Source of the DNA: Rhodocyclales bacterium
GTDB taxonomy: Bacteria; Pseudomonadota; Gammaproteobacteria; Burkholderiales; Rhodocyclaceae
Direction of reading: 5' to 3'
Length of the DNA: 64,000 nt
Assembly (NCBI GenBank): GCA_028292485.1
Contig: JAQGMG010000013.1
Coordinates: forward strand, 124,001-188,000
Shown here: positions 7,482-16,194 of the stretch, piece by piece
How positions within the stretch are numbered: position 1 is the stretch's first letter
Layout of the letters: every line of letters begins with the position of its first letter
Notes under the pieces: generated by a model
Seen by the model: only the letters and a program-made list of their open reading frames with translations
What the model was told of the DNA's origin: nothing
The model's database searches: none
Position numbers and translations under genes: made by a program

Positions 7482-7949
7482 ATGATCGACACACCGTACA
7501 TCACACATAGCGAGGCTCAGTCCGTGGCCTGCATTCCTCTCTCTGTCTCGTGCACCGAGATCAAGAGCGAGATGGGCCCGGCCATCAGCGAAGTCTATTC
7601 GGTGCTGGCGGCGCAGGGCGTCAAGCCGAGCGGCCCGTGGTTCACCCATCACAAGCACAGACCCACAGACGTCTTCAATTTCGACGCCTGCGTGCCGGTC
7701 GAAGAGCCGGTTGCAGCAAGCGGCCGCGTGACGCAAGGCGAGTTGCCGGCCCGGGCGAAAGTGGCGCGCACGGTTTATCACGGCAACTACGACAAGCTCG
7801 GTGAAGCCTGGGGTGAGTTCATCAAGTGGATCGAAGCGAACGGGCACAAGCCAGCTGTCGATCTGTGGGAGTGCTACGTCGCCGGCCCGGAGTCCAGCCC
7901 CGATCCCGCGAACTGGCACACGGAACTGAACATGCCTTTGCTCGACTGA
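7482..7949 (+). CDS. GyrI-like / AraC effector-binding domain protein
   Basis: A 155-residue stand-alone GyrI-like domain: an N-terminal strand (PYITHSEAQSVACIPLSV), PWFTHHKHRPTDVFNFDACVPV in the middle, and the LWECYVAGPESSPDPANWHTEL ending with the acidic residue that contacts cationic ligands in this fold. No DNA-binding domain is attached, so it may sequester or hydrolyse a small toxic molecule rather than regulate. It sits tightly between VOC and AHSA1 genes. Confidence 0.85.
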   Translation: MIDTPYITHSEAQSVACIPLSVSCTEIKSEMGPAISEVYSVLAAQGVKPSGPWFTHHKHRPTDVFNFDACVPVEEPVAASGRVTQGELPARAKVARTVYHGNYDKLGEAWGEFIKWIEANGHKPAVDLWECYVAGPESSPDPANWHTELNMPLLD

Positions 7950-7968
7950 TATCGGAACGGGGACCAGC

Positions 7969-8460
7969 ATGAATGCAAGAGTCGAAAGTGAAGTCAGCGC
8001 AGTGGAAGCGGACGTAGTCATCACACGCGTGCTCAAGGCACCGCGCGCATTGGTGTTCAAGCTATGGACAGACCCCGAGCATCTGCCCATGTGGTGGGGG
8101 CCTCACGGCTTCAACTGTCGGACATGCCAGATGGATGTGCGTGTCGGCGGTGCGTTCCATGTCGAAATGCTGGGGCCGGACGGTGTGACCTATCCCTGCG
8201 ATGGCATCTATCGCGAAATCGTCGAACCGGAACGCATCGTCTATGACGGCCTGGCCGAAGAGGGGCATCCGTGTGGCGCAGGACTGCCGCCATACGGACG
8301 CGTGACGATCAGCTTCACCGAACACGACGGCACGACGACGGTGAGGATTCACGCCAAGCTCAGATCGGTGGCCGATCGCGAAGCCGCTATGGAGCACGGC
8401 TTCGGCGCCGGTTGGGCGCAGGCCCTGGAGCGCCTGGACGCATACCTGTCGGAACAGTGA
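7969..8460 (+). CDS. SRPBCC/AHSA1 domain protein 4
   Basis: A 163-residue AHSA1-type protein with VVITRVLKAPRALVFKLW, MWWGPHGFNCRTCQMDVRVG, YREIVEPERIVY and GAGWAQALERLDAYL. It shows the complete family signature and is probably cytoplasmic. The gene follows the GyrI-like gene by 19 bases. AHSA1 domains share a fold with the Hsp90 activator Aha1 but bacterial stand-alone forms are best regarded as small-molecule binding proteins. Confidence 0.88.
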   Translation: MNARVESEVSAVEADVVITRVLKAPRALVFKLWTDPEHLPMWWGPHGFNCRTCQMDVRVGGAFHVEMLGPDGVTYPCDGIYREIVEPERIVYDGLAEEGHPCGAGLPPYGRVTISFTEHDGTTTVRIHAKLRSVADREAAMEHGFGAGWAQALERLDAYLSEQ

Positions 8461-8522
8461 CCGTCATTCCCCTTCGGGCCGCAGCGCGCATCGTCTTAAC
8501 TGAGACATAAAAGGAGATATCC

Positions 8523-8923
8523 GTGAGCAAACAAATATTCATCTCCCGGTTGCTGACCTGCCAAAGTCGATGGCCTTTTTCAAGGCACTCGGTTTTTCAC
8601 ACAACCCGCAGTTCAGCGACGACAAGGGCGCGTGCATTGTCGTCAGCGACACGATTCTTGTCATGTTGCTGACGCACGCCAGGTTTCGTGACTTCACGCC
8701 CAAAGCCATCTGCGATACGAGCAAGGCTGTCGAGGTCTTGCTGACGCTCAGTTGCGAGAGCCGTGAGCAGGTAGATGACCTTGTCGCGAAAGCGATCGCC
8801 GCGGGCGGTTCGACCTACGACGAGCCCGAGGATCTCGGCTTTATGTATTCGCACAGCTTCGTCGACCTCGATGGTCATGGGTGGGGGCTCGCCCACATGA
8901 GTGCCATGCCGGCACAGGAATGA
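8523..8923 (+). pseudogene. VOC family protein 2, frameshifted near its start
   Basis: GGAG (8513-8516) and GTG 8523 open a frame encoding VSKQIFI, the normal start of this VOC subfamily. The continuation LPVADLPKSMAFFKALGF lies in another frame, recoverable from 8543 on. Reading needs one added base (or equivalently a lost run of four) at about 8538-8545. The rest to 8923 is a clean VOC protein (DDKGACIVVSDTILVML, SFVDLDGHGWGLAHMS). An internal ATG at 8570 gives 117 residues but has no ribosome binding site and lacks the first beta strand. Real decay or a sequencing error are both possible. Confidence 0.7.
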
Positions 8924-9017
8924 CGCGTGTGATCCAGACACGAAGACCATGCGGTCTAACCAGTCGCTCGAGCCAGGACGGATGGACGATTGAAAGCAGA
9001 GAAAAGGGAATTTGAAA

Positions 9018-9551
9018 ATGACATGGTTAAAGATTGCAATCTTCGTTCTCATCGCGGCGATGGCCCTGGTGTTCCTGCTGGCGCTCACCAAGCCGGACCA
9101 ATTCCGCGTGCAGCGTTCGGTGCGCATCAAGGCAGCACCCGAGAAAATATTTGCTGTCGTCAATGACTTCCATAACTGGAGCGCCTGGTCGCCGTACGAG
9201 AAACTTGATCCGTCGATGCAGCGTACTTTCAGCGGTACGCCCAGCGGCGTCGGCACGGTCTACGCGTGGGCAGGAACGGCAAAGGTCGGTGCCGGTCGCA
9301 TGGAAATCATTGAATCCATTCCGTCCTCGCGGATAAGTATCAAGCTGGATTTTCTCAAACCGTTCGAAGGCCACAACACGGCGGAATACCTCTTCGTGCC
9401 TCAAGGCGATGCGACCGAAGTCACCTGGGCGATGTACGGCCCGGCACCATTCATCTCCAAGCTCATGCAGGTATTTTGCAACCTCGACAACATGATCGGT
9501 CGCGACTTTGAGGTCGGCCTCGCCAATCTGAAAGCGGTCAGCGAGAAATGA
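9018..9551 (+). CDS. Membrane-anchored SRPBCC (polyketide cyclase-like) protein
   Basis: A 177-residue protein with one N-terminal membrane segment (IAIFVLIAAMALVFLLAL) and then a polyketide-cyclase-type SRPBCC domain: VQRSVRIKAAPEKIFAVVNDF, WSAWSPYEKLDPSM, and the C-terminal helix DNMIGRDFEVGLANLK. WSPY/F and the DP(S)M turn are typical of this subfamily. The other five SRPBCC proteins of the array lack a membrane anchor. AAGGGA is 9 bases before ATG 9018; an in-frame TTG at 9012 is less likely. Confidence 0.87.
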   Translation: MTWLKIAIFVLIAAMALVFLLALTKPDQFRVQRSVRIKAAPEKIFAVVNDFHNWSAWSPYEKLDPSMQRTFSGTPSGVGTVYAWAGTAKVGAGRMEIIESIPSSRISIKLDFLKPFEGHNTAEYLFVPQGDATEVTWAMYGPAPFISKLMQVFCNLDNMIGRDFEVGLANLKAVSEK

Positions 9552-9579
9552 TCCTCGTTCCAGTGAAAATGCAGGAAGC

Positions 9580-9933
9580 ATGAAAATGAAATACAAGGGA
9601 AGCTGCCATTGCGGCAAGGTTGCCTACGAGGTGGAAGGCGAGATCAAGAGTGCGCTCGCGTGCAATTGTTCGATGTGCCAGCGCAAGGGCTCGCTGCTCT
9701 GGTTTGTGCCGCGCGAGCAACTACAGCTGCTGACACCCGATGAGAATGCGGGCACCTATCTGTTCAACAAACACCTCATCGCGCATCGCTTCTGCAAGAT
9801 CTGCGGCCTCCAGCCTTATGCCGAAGCCACGGACCCGAAAGGCAACAAGGTGGCGGCGGTGAATATTCGCTGTATCGAAGATATTGATCTGGAGGCCATC
9901 GAGGTGAAGCACTTTGATGGTCGTGCGATCTGA
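9580..9933 (+). CDS. GFA family zinc protein (glutathione-dependent formaldehyde-activating-like)
   Basis: A 117-residue protein with the GFA zinc cysteines: GSCHCGKVAYEVEG, NCSMCQRKG and FCKICG. These CxC/CxxC groups bind two zinc ions in the Mss4-like fold. Family members include glutathione-dependent formaldehyde-activating enzyme and centromere-V-like proteins; glutathione binding is plausible but not shown. A detoxification role fits the VOC and AHSA1 neighbours. Confidence 0.88.
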   Translation: MKMKYKGSCHCGKVAYEVEGEIKSALACNCSMCQRKGSLLWFVPREQLQLLTPDENAGTYLFNKHLIAHRFCKICGLQPYAEATDPKGNKVAAVNIRCIEDIDLEAIEVKHFDGRAI

Positions 9934-9964
9934 GTCCGCCTCAGCAAACAGCAGGAGCAAGACA

Positions 9965-10441
9965 ATGAACACCGGCAACACATCCGACCGCGAAATCAAT
10001 ATCACCCGCGATCTGCCTTTTCCCCGCGAGCTTGTCTTCAGGGCCTGGACCGAGCAGAAGCACATCGACGCCTGGTGGGGGCCAACGGGTTTTCGCAATG
10101 CCACGCATGAGATGGAGGTGAAACCGGGCGGTATGTGGCGTTTCATGATGCACGGGCCGGATGGCAAGGACTGGCCGAACAAGATCGTGTACATCGAAGT
10201 GGTGAAGCCCGAACGCCTGGTGTACGCCCACAGCGGAGACGATTCTGTCGAGGGTGGCGCTGACGATGTGAGCTTCCACGTCACGGTCGACTTCGATGAC
10301 ATCAACGGGAACACGCGATTGACAATGAAAATGCTGTTCGCATCCGTTGAGGTGTGCGAACAGGTCAAGACTTACGGCGCAATCGAGGGCAACAAGCAGA
10401 CGATGGATCGCCTCGAAGAGTACCTGGCCGCCATGGCCTGA
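9965..10441 (+). CDS. SRPBCC/AHSA1 domain protein 6
   Basis: A 158-residue AHSA1-type protein: INITRDLPFPRELVFRAW, DAWWGPTGFRNATHEMEV, PGGMWRFMMHG, VVKPERLVY and a C-terminal helix (QTMDRLEEYLAAM). AGGAG precedes ATG 9965. The sequence NATHEM with GGMWRFMMHGPDG is a recurrent AHSA1 subgroup. It is the last SRPBCC gene of the array. Confidence 0.88.
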   Translation: MNTGNTSDREINITRDLPFPRELVFRAWTEQKHIDAWWGPTGFRNATHEMEVKPGGMWRFMMHGPDGKDWPNKIVYIEVVKPERLVYAHSGDDSVEGGADDVSFHVTVDFDDINGNTRLTMKMLFASVEVCEQVKTYGAIEGNKQTMDRLEEYLAAMA

Positions 10442-10498
10442 TATGCCGACGCATCGTCACCCACCGTTTTGCAAGTCAACTGCTGGAAGGAGAGAATC

Positions 10499-10918
10499 AT
10501 GCTGATTCAGGCTTATTTGAATTTCGATGGTCGTTGCGAAGAAGCGATCGATTTTTACACCAAGGCCATCGGCGCCAAGCTCGAGATGCTGATGCGCTAC
10601 AACGAAGCACCCGAAGCACCACCGCCCGGAATGGTTGCGGCAAACTCGGCGGAGAAGGTCATGCACTCCAGCTTCCGCATCGGAGATTCAGTGGTGATGG
10701 CATCGGATGGCTACTGTGGTGGCAAGGCCAGCTTTCATGGCGTGACGCTGTCGTTGAGCGTGGCCAATGAAGCTGAGGCTGATCGCGCCTTTGCGGCATT
10801 GAGCGAGGGTGGCAAGGTGCAGATGCCGATCGGCAAGACTTTCTTTTCGCCACGTTTCGGCATGCTTGAAGACCGCTTCGGCCTGGGCTGGATGGTGATC
10901 GTGCCGGCGCCGATGTAA
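10499..10918 (+). CDS. VOC family protein 3, PhnB-like
   Basis: A 139-residue protein starting MLIQAYLNFDGRCEEAIDFY, with MLMRYNEAPEAPPPG, MHSSFRIGDSVVMASD and FFSPRFGMLEDRFGLGWMV. This is the PhnB-like branch of the VOC superfamily (also called 3-demethylubiquinone methyltransferase-like); no catalytic role is established. GGAAGGAGAG precedes the ATG. The gene is separated from the MFS gene by a palindromic repeat. Confidence 0.88.
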   Translation: MLIQAYLNFDGRCEEAIDFYTKAIGAKLEMLMRYNEAPEAPPPGMVAANSAEKVMHSSFRIGDSVVMASDGYCGGKASFHGVTLSLSVANEAEADRAFAALSEGGKVQMPIGKTFFSPRFGMLEDRFGLGWMVIVPAPM

Positions 10919-10950
10919 CGAGCAGAGGATCCGCTCCGCGCACGTCGATT

Positions 10951-11044
10951 CCCCTCTCCCCTTCGCGGGAGAGGGGTCAGGGGGGAAGGGGCCGCAATCA
11001 CAGATATTCCCCTCACCCCAGCCCTCTCCCGCGAGGGGAGAGGG
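10951..11044. repeat. GGGAGAGGGG-type palindromic repeat
   Basis: Two facing copies of a CCCCTCTCCC...GGGAGAGGGG motif fill the gap between the VOC and MFS genes, able to fold into a long C/G-rich hairpin. This kind of repeat is widespread in GC-rich proteobacteria. It could attenuate transcription into the MFS gene. Confidence 0.7.
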
Positions 11045-11085
11045 AGCGTTGCGTGCTTCATCCACCAATATCACAAGGAATAAGC

Positions 11086-12537
11086 ATGACAAGCAAACAG
11101 CGCTGGCTGGCGCTCATGGTTCTCTGTCTCGGCGTCCTGATGATCGTGCTCGACACGACCATCGTGAATGTCGCTTTGCCATCGATCAGGACCGACCTCG
11201 GTTTCACCGAAACCTCGCTCGTGTGGGTGGTGAACGCCTACATGCTCACCTTCGGCGGCTTCCTGCTGCTTGGCGGTCGACTTGGCGATCTGTACGGGCA
11301 TCGCAAGCTCTTCCTGCTTGGCATCGTGCTGTTTACGGTGGCTTCGCTGGCCTGCGGCGTATCGACCTCACAGGCGCTGCTTGTGGCAGCACGCGCCATA
11401 CAGGGGCTCGGCGGTGCCGTGGTGTCCGCGGTGTCGCTGTCGCTGATCATGAATCTGTTCACCGAACCGGCCGAGCGTGCCAAGGCGATGGGCATCTATG
11501 GCTTCGTGTGCGCAGGCGGTGGCAGTATCGGCGTGTTGCTCGGCGGCTTGCTGACCAGCACCTTGAGCTGGCACTGGATCTTTCTCGTCAATCTGCCTAT
11601 CGGTGTGGCTGTGTATGTCATGTGCCTGACGCTGCTGCCCGATGCGCGTGGACATGCCGAAGGCGAGAAGCTGGATGTGGCGGGTGCCGTGACCGTGACG
11701 ACGTCACTGATGCTGGCTGTTTATGCCATCGTGAATGGCAACGAAGCGGGCTGGACTTCCACGCCTACGCTCAGCCTGCTCGGTGTGGCAGCTGCGTTGA
11801 TGGCAGTGTTCATCATCATCGAAGCGCGTGTGCAGCATCCGCTGATGCCGCTGGGCCTATTTCGTCTGCGCAATGTCGCGATTTCCAACATCGTCGGCGT
11901 GCTATGGGCTGCAGCAATGTTTGCGTGGTTCTTCATCTCGGCGCTCTATATGCAACTGGTGCTGGGTTACACGCCACTGCAGGTCGGTCTCGGTTTCCTG
12001 CCGTCCAACCTGATCATGGCAGCCTTCTCGCTTGGCATATCGGCAAAGCTGGTCATGCGCTTCGGCGTGCGCTCACCGCTAGCTGTCGGCCTTCTGTTGG
12101 CGGCAGTCGGTCTGGTGCTTTTCGCGCGCGCGCCGGTAGACGGCAGGTTCCTTGTGGATGTATTGCCCGGCATGTTGCTGCTCGGCCTGGGCGCTGGCAT
12201 CGCTTTCAACCCTTTGCTGCTCGCCGCGATGAGCGATGTGCAGCCGAGCGAATCGGGCCTGGCCTCCGGTGTCGTCAATACGGCATTCATGATGGGTGGC
12301 GCCCTGGGGCTCGCAGTGCTTGCCAGCCTCGCGGTTGCCCGCACCGCGTCTTTGCAGGCTGACGGCGCCAGCGCGCTCGCTGCGCTCAATGGCGGCTATC
12401 ACCTTGCATTCGTCATGGGGGCCATTTTCGCGGCGTCTGCAGGGATATTGGGCGGCCTGCTTCTGCGCACACGCCTGCAAGCACCAACGCCTGAGATGCA
12501 GGCAACTCCAGAAGCGCTGCCTGCTCAATCCGGCTAA
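11086..12537 (+). CDS. MFS drug exporter, DHA2 (EmrB/QacA) family
   Basis: A 483-residue inner-membrane proton antiporter with about 14 hydrophobic segments. LDTTIVNVALPSI (residues about 22-34) is the DHA2 motif in the first membrane segment. GRLGDLYGHRKLF is the cytoplasmic motif A, and LSWHWIFLVNLPIG is a further DHA2 landmark. AAGGA lies before ATG 11086. No EmrA-type adaptor gene is adjacent, so it probably exports into the periplasm. Its place in the array suggests it removes the compound handled by the VOC/AHSA1 proteins. Confidence 0.9.
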   Translation: MTSKQRWLALMVLCLGVLMIVLDTTIVNVALPSIRTDLGFTETSLVWVVNAYMLTFGGFLLLGGRLGDLYGHRKLFLLGIVLFTVASLACGVSTSQALLVAARAIQGLGGAVVSAVSLSLIMNLFTEPAERAKAMGIYGFVCAGGGSIGVLLGGLLTSTLSWHWIFLVNLPIGVAVYVMCLTLLPDARGHAEGEKLDVAGAVTVTTSLMLAVYAIVNGNEAGWTSTPTLSLLGVAAALMAVFIIIEARVQHPLMPLGLFRLRNVAISNIVGVLWAAAMFAWFFISALYMQLVLGYTPLQVGLGFLPSNLIMAAFSLGISAKLVMRFGVRSPLAVGLLLAAVGLVLFARAPVDGRFLVDVLPGMLLLGLGAGIAFNPLLLAAMSDVQPSESGLASGVVNTAFMMGGALGLAVLASLAVARTASLQADGASALAALNGGYHLAFVMGAIFAASAGILGGLLLRTRLQAPTPEMQATPEALPAQSG

Positions 12538-12604
12538 TTCCAACCCTGGACAACCCCGTGTCTGCGCAACAGACACGGCCTTCACTCAAGCAAAGGAGTT
12601 CAAC

Positions 12605-13033
12605 ATGCGATTCATGATCATCGTCAAGGCCAGCAAGGATTCCGAAGCGGGCGTCATGCCCGACGAGAGCATGCTGACAGAAATGGGCAAGTACAACGAA
12701 GAGCTCGTCAAGGCCGGCATCATGCAGGCAGGCGAGGGACTGCATCCCAGCTCGAAAGGGATGCGTGTGCGCTTCGTCGACGGCGGCCAGAAAGTCATTG
12801 ACGGACCTTTCCCCGAAACCAGTCAACTGATCGCCGGTTTCTGGATCTGGAAGGTGAAGTCGAAAGAAGAAGCGCTCGCATGGGTCAAGCGCTGCCCCAA
12901 CCCGATGCCGGGCACCGAGGCAGAACTCGAGATCCGCCAGATCTTCGAAGCTGAGGACTTCGGCGCGGAATTCACGCCCGAATTGCGCGAGCAGGAAGAG
13001 CGTCTGCGCGCCGAGATCGAGTCGAGGAAGTAG
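12605..13033 (+). CDS. YciI-like (DGPF domain) protein
   Basis: A 142-residue protein, MRFMIIVKASKDSEAGVMPD at the start and VIDGPFPETSQLIAGFWIW in the middle, the DGPF motif of the YCII family (dimeric alpha/beta barrel). Conserved His/Asp pairs in YciI suggest an enzymatic site, but most members, often linked to sigma factors, are uncharacterised. AAAGGAG precedes the ATG. The charged C-terminal helix (about residues 115-142) is longer than in the minimal domain. It is the last gene of the array. Confidence 0.87.
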   Translation: MRFMIIVKASKDSEAGVMPDESMLTEMGKYNEELVKAGIMQAGEGLHPSSKGMRVRFVDGGQKVIDGPFPETSQLIAGFWIWKVKSKEEALAWVKRCPNPMPGTEAELEIRQIFEAEDFGAEFTPELREQEERLRAEIESRK

Positions 13034-13371
13034 GCTGATCCAGCGCAGCCAGTGCATGGCAACGAGTCGGTTGCCGCACTGGCGGGGTGCCGTTCTTCAA
13101 CCCGGTCAAGTCAATTGCCGCAGTCTGGCGGGCCGCTATCTTTCCTGGTCAATACGCGCTCCTTCCAGGTTGGTGGCCGGCTGTCCGCTGCTGGCCGGGA
13201 AGCGCTCCGGCGGGCATCCGGGCAGCGGATACACCGTGCAGGCCAATGTTTCCCGCCGGGGAGTCCGGGCCTGCAACCGTCCTGTAAAGAAACTTCCCCC
13301 GTAGTCCGTTAATACCCTCATACGGTGGAAGCCTACATTGTGATGGCTTGCCAGCAGATCAGAGCGCGTCA
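13034..13371. other. Intergenic region before the chemoreceptor gene
   Basis: No supportable gene. The proximal part is GC-rich without clear hairpins; the distal part carries a possible sigma-28 promoter (13285-13312). Confidence 0.5.
13285..13312 (+). promoter_or_regulatory. Possible sigma-28 (FliA) promoter of the chemoreceptor gene
   Basis: TAAAG (13285-13289) and TCCGTTAA (13305-13312) resemble the flagellar consensus TAAA - 15 bases - GCCGATAA, with 6 of 8 matches in the -10 and a spacer one base longer than ideal. Chemoreceptor genes are classic FliA targets. The start codon is 60 bases downstream. Confidence 0.35.
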
Positions 13372-15471
13372 ATGAAAACCCAAACCAGCCAGACACTTAC
13401 CGTACTTATCGTTGCTTCGTTGATCGCGCTGGGCGCCAACGCGGCACTGGCCTTCGTGGCCTTGGGAATGGGCTCGGGCGGCATGGCCGGGATGATTGCT
13501 CCGTGGGCTGCGCTGCTCTCGGGCGGGCTGGTTATTTGTGTCGCTTTGTTTCTGCGGCGCAAGATTCTCCAGCCGCTGAATCTCCTCAAAGAGAGCATCG
13601 CCCGCGCTGCAAACAACCATGATTTCTCGCCTTACCCGGTAATGGCGGGTGATGACGAAATCAGTGCGACCTCGCGCAACTACGCACAACTACTCGAATT
13701 CATTGGCACTTCCGTTGCAGATGTACGGCGCTGTGGCGAGCAATTGGCCTCGCTTTCCGAAGAGGTTGACGTCGCTACCCGCAAGATATCGCGCAACTCG
13801 CGCCTGCAGAGCGAAGCGACGTCCAACATGGCGGCCGCTGTGGAGGAGATGACCGTGAGCATCTCGATGGTCGGTGAGCAGGCCGAGCAGGCCAGCAGCC
13901 ATGCGCGGGAGTCATCCTCCATCGCCAGCAAAGGCGCCACCAATATCCTGAATACCGTTGAAGGCATCAATACCATTTCCCGCCAGGTTGGCGCGGCCAC
14001 CAAGCACATCCGCAATCTGCGCGCAGATTGCGACAGCATCACCTTGATGGCTGCCACTATCCGTGACATCGCCGACCAGACCAATCTGCTGGCGCTGAAC
14101 GCTGCCATTGAGGCGGCGCGCGCAGGAGAGCAGGGTCGCGGCTTCGCCGTCGTGGCCGATGAAGTGCGCAAGCTGGCCGAGCGCACCGCCCGCTCCACGC
14201 ATGAAATCAGCTCGCTGGTCGAGCGTATGCAGGATAGCGCTCGCGTTGCGGTCGACAGCATGTCGGAGACCGAGCAAACCGTTGGCCTCGGCGTGGGTAA
14301 CGCAGAGAAGGCGGGCGAGTCGATACAACAGATCCAGCGTGGTTCCGCTTCCGCTGCCGATGCGGTGACCGAAATCTCCTCGGCCATCCAGGAGCAACGT
14401 CAGGCCAGCACCGATGTCGCCAAGAACATCGAGCAGGTCGCCCAGATGAGCGAACAGAATTCGCATGCTGCCGAGGCCTCGGCCGAAGCAATCGGGCGGC
14501 TATCGGAAAGCAGCCGGCAGATCAGCGCCATCCTGCGCCGCTTCCGCACCGGCAACGAGAGCGAAAAGATCATCCTGCGCCTGGCCGACATCCATGCCGA
14601 GGACCACCCCGCCGTACGCGCGCTGCGCGAAATGGGCGAGGCCCTGCAATCACGCAGCAAGGGCCGCATCGAATTGAAGATATCTGCTGGCGGCTCCCTG
14701 GGCACTGCCGTGGAAGTCGCCAAGCAGGTGCGCACCGGTGGCATCGACATGATGCGCATCAACATGTCTTCGCTGAACAAGGACTGCCCGATCACCATCG
14801 TGCCGGCCCTGCCATTCCTGTTCCGGTCAGTAGACCATATGCATAAGGCCATGGATGGCAGCACCGGCGACACGATCCTCGAATCCTGCGGCCTGTCGGG
14901 CATGACCGGTCTGGCGTTCTACGACAGTGGCGCCCGCTCCATCTATGCCGATAAACCGATGCGCACACCGGCCGACACGCGCAATCTCAAACTACGTGTC
15001 ATGGACAGCGAAATGTGGCTGGCCGTTGCCAAGGCCATGGGCGCAGTGCCCACACCAACCCTGATGGACGAAATCGTCGCCAGTTTCAAGATGGGTCTGA
15101 TCGAAGCGGCTGAAAACAACATTCCAAGCTTCGACAGCTACAAGCACCACAGCGTTTTCAAATACTTCTCGTTGACCGAGCACGCCATGGTTCCGGAAGT
15201 CATCGTCTTCTCGAAACAGCGCTGGGATTCGCTGGCAGAAAGCGACCAGCAGCTCATACGCGAAGTGGCGAAGGAGTCCGTGCCGCAGATGCGCAAGTAC
15301 TGGCAGGAATACGAAGTGCTCTCACGCAAACGCGCCACCGCAGCCGGCACGATCTTCGTCTCCGATATCGACAAACGCGCCTTCCAGAGCGCCATGAAGC
15401 CGGTCTACGACCGATTCGTTACCACGTCTGAACAGAAAGCCCTGCTGCGCGCGATTCAGGACATTCAGTAA
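13372..15471 (+). CDS. Methyl-accepting chemotaxis protein fused to a cytoplasmic TRAP-type DctP solute-binding domain
   Basis: A 699-residue fusion. Residues 9-31 and 42-61 are membrane helices joined by a loop of only about ten residues, so there is no periplasmic sensor. A HAMP-like linker (about 63-115) leads to an MCP signalling domain with the canonical tip, [20 protein letters not shown] within residues 232-272. After about residue 400 the protein continues without a stop into a complete TRAP solute-binding domain: [43 protein letters not shown] (the family's ligand-binding Arg) and [19 protein letters not shown] binding proteins are normally periplasmic; here the domain has no signal peptide and should be cytoplasmic. 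It may sense an intracellular organic acid. Confidence 0.9.
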   Translation: MKTQTSQTLTVLIVASLIALGANAALAFVALGMGSGGMAGMIAPWAALLSGGLVICVALFLRRKILQPLNLLKESIARAANNHDFSPYPVMAGDDEISATSRNYAQLLEFIGTSVADVRRCGEQLASLSEEVDVATRKISRNSRLQSEATSNMAAAVEEMTVSISMVGEQAEQASSHARESSSIASKGATNILNTVEGINTISRQVGAATKHIRNLRADCDSITLMAATIRDIADQTNLLALNAAIEAARAGEQGRGFAVVADEVRKLAERTARSTHEISSLVERMQDSARVAVDSMSETEQTVGLGVGNAEKAGESIQQIQRGSASAADAVTEISSAIQEQRQASTDVAKNIEQVAQMSEQNSHAAEASAEAIGRLSESSRQISAILRRFRTGNESEKIILRLADIHAEDHPAVRALREMGEALQSRSKGRIELKISAGGSLGTAVEVAKQVRTGGIDMMRINMSSLNKDCPITIVPALPFLFRSVDHMHKAMDGSTGDTILESCGLSGMTGLAFYDSGARSIYADKPMRTPADTRNLKLRVMDSEMWLAVAKAMGAVPTPTLMDEIVASFKMGLIEAAENNIPSFDSYKHHSVFKYFSLTEHAMVPEVIVFSKQRWDSLAESDQQLIREVAKESVPQMRKYWQEYEVLSRKRATAAGTIFVSDIDKRAFQSAMKPVYDRFVTTSEQKALLRAIQDIQ

Positions 15472-15543
15472 GCAATCACCTGGGTTCCTGAGGCCCTCGG
15501 GCCTCGGCGTGCCTGCACAAAAAGCAATGCCCCGCGCTACCGG

Positions 15544-15613
15544 GTAGGTTGGGCTGCCAAGCCCAACATTACCAATTGAACGTTGGGCTTCATTGCATTC
15601 AGCCCAACCTACG
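15544..15613. repeat. GTAGGTTGGG inverted repeat, copy 1
   Basis: GGTAGGTTGGGCT and AGCCCAACCTACG bracket an inner pair AAGCCCAAC / GTTGGGCTT. It lies between the convergent chemoreceptor and acetyltransferase genes, where it could act as a bidirectional terminator. Same family as 28693-28794 and 45079-45195. Confidence 0.75.
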
Positions 15614-15625
15614 CGCTGATCAAGC

Positions 15626-16108
15626 TCATCGTGTCTGCCGTGATGGTGGGTTCTGGCTACCGGCTCGTTTTACCATGGTGGGATTGTCGTCCATACCCAA
15701 GGAAAATTCGCTCTGCATTTCATAGCCGAGTTTTTTCCAGAACGGCACGGCATCTCGCGCAACTTGTGCAACAAATTTCTGCCGTTCATGTTCCAGAGCC
15801 ATGGTCTCGGCCCGCTCGATCAATGCACGGCCAAAACCTAGTCGCTGTTTGTCCAATACCACGGCCAAACGTCGGAAAGCCGCGGTCCGGGAGTCGTCAA
15901 GTAAATCGAGTCGTACTGTCGCCACCGCAACCTTGTCGGACAGAAGCAGCAGGGGCAGGTTCGAAGGGAGATAGTCGTCCGGGTGCGAGCTGTCATAGTC
16001 AAAACGTCCGCGCGCTTCCCACAAAACGGTACGGCGAATTTGGTGATACTCAGTCCAATGCTCCCCGTTCCGGACTATGACAAGTGATAGCGACGCGTTC
16101 AAGACCAT
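15626..16108 (-). CDS. GNAT family N-acetyltransferase
   Basis: A 160-residue acetyl-CoA-dependent N-acetyltransferase. The acetyl-CoA-binding segment is LAVVLDKQRLGFGRALIERAE (Q/R-x-x-G-x-G/A-like: QRLGFG), followed by FVAQVARDAVPFWKKLGYEM, the usual beta5-alpha4-beta6 end of the GNAT fold. The N terminus (EYHQIRRTVLWEARG) fits a subgroup acting on small molecules. GGAG lies 8 bases before the start. Substrate unknown. Confidence 0.85.
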   Translation of the reverse strand: MVLNASLSLVIVRNGEHWTEYHQIRRTVLWEARGRFDYDSSHPDDYLPSNLPLLLLSDKVAVATVRLDLLDDSRTAAFRRLAVVLDKQRLGFGRALIERAETMALEHERQKFVAQVARDAVPFWKKLGYEMQSEFSLGMDDNPTMVKRAGSQNPPSRQTR

Positions 16109-16194
16109 ATCCAGACTCCATCACTGTCCTCCACAGGGCGGAGGCAGGCGCCAGACCTGCCCGTTACTGCGTGCTGCATTGAAGTGTTGTATGC

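Noticed and set aside
11049-12362. 437-codon frame on the same strand overlapping the MFS gene
   Set aside because: Out of frame with the clear DHA2 exporter and full of Arg/Cys/His typical of a shifted frame.
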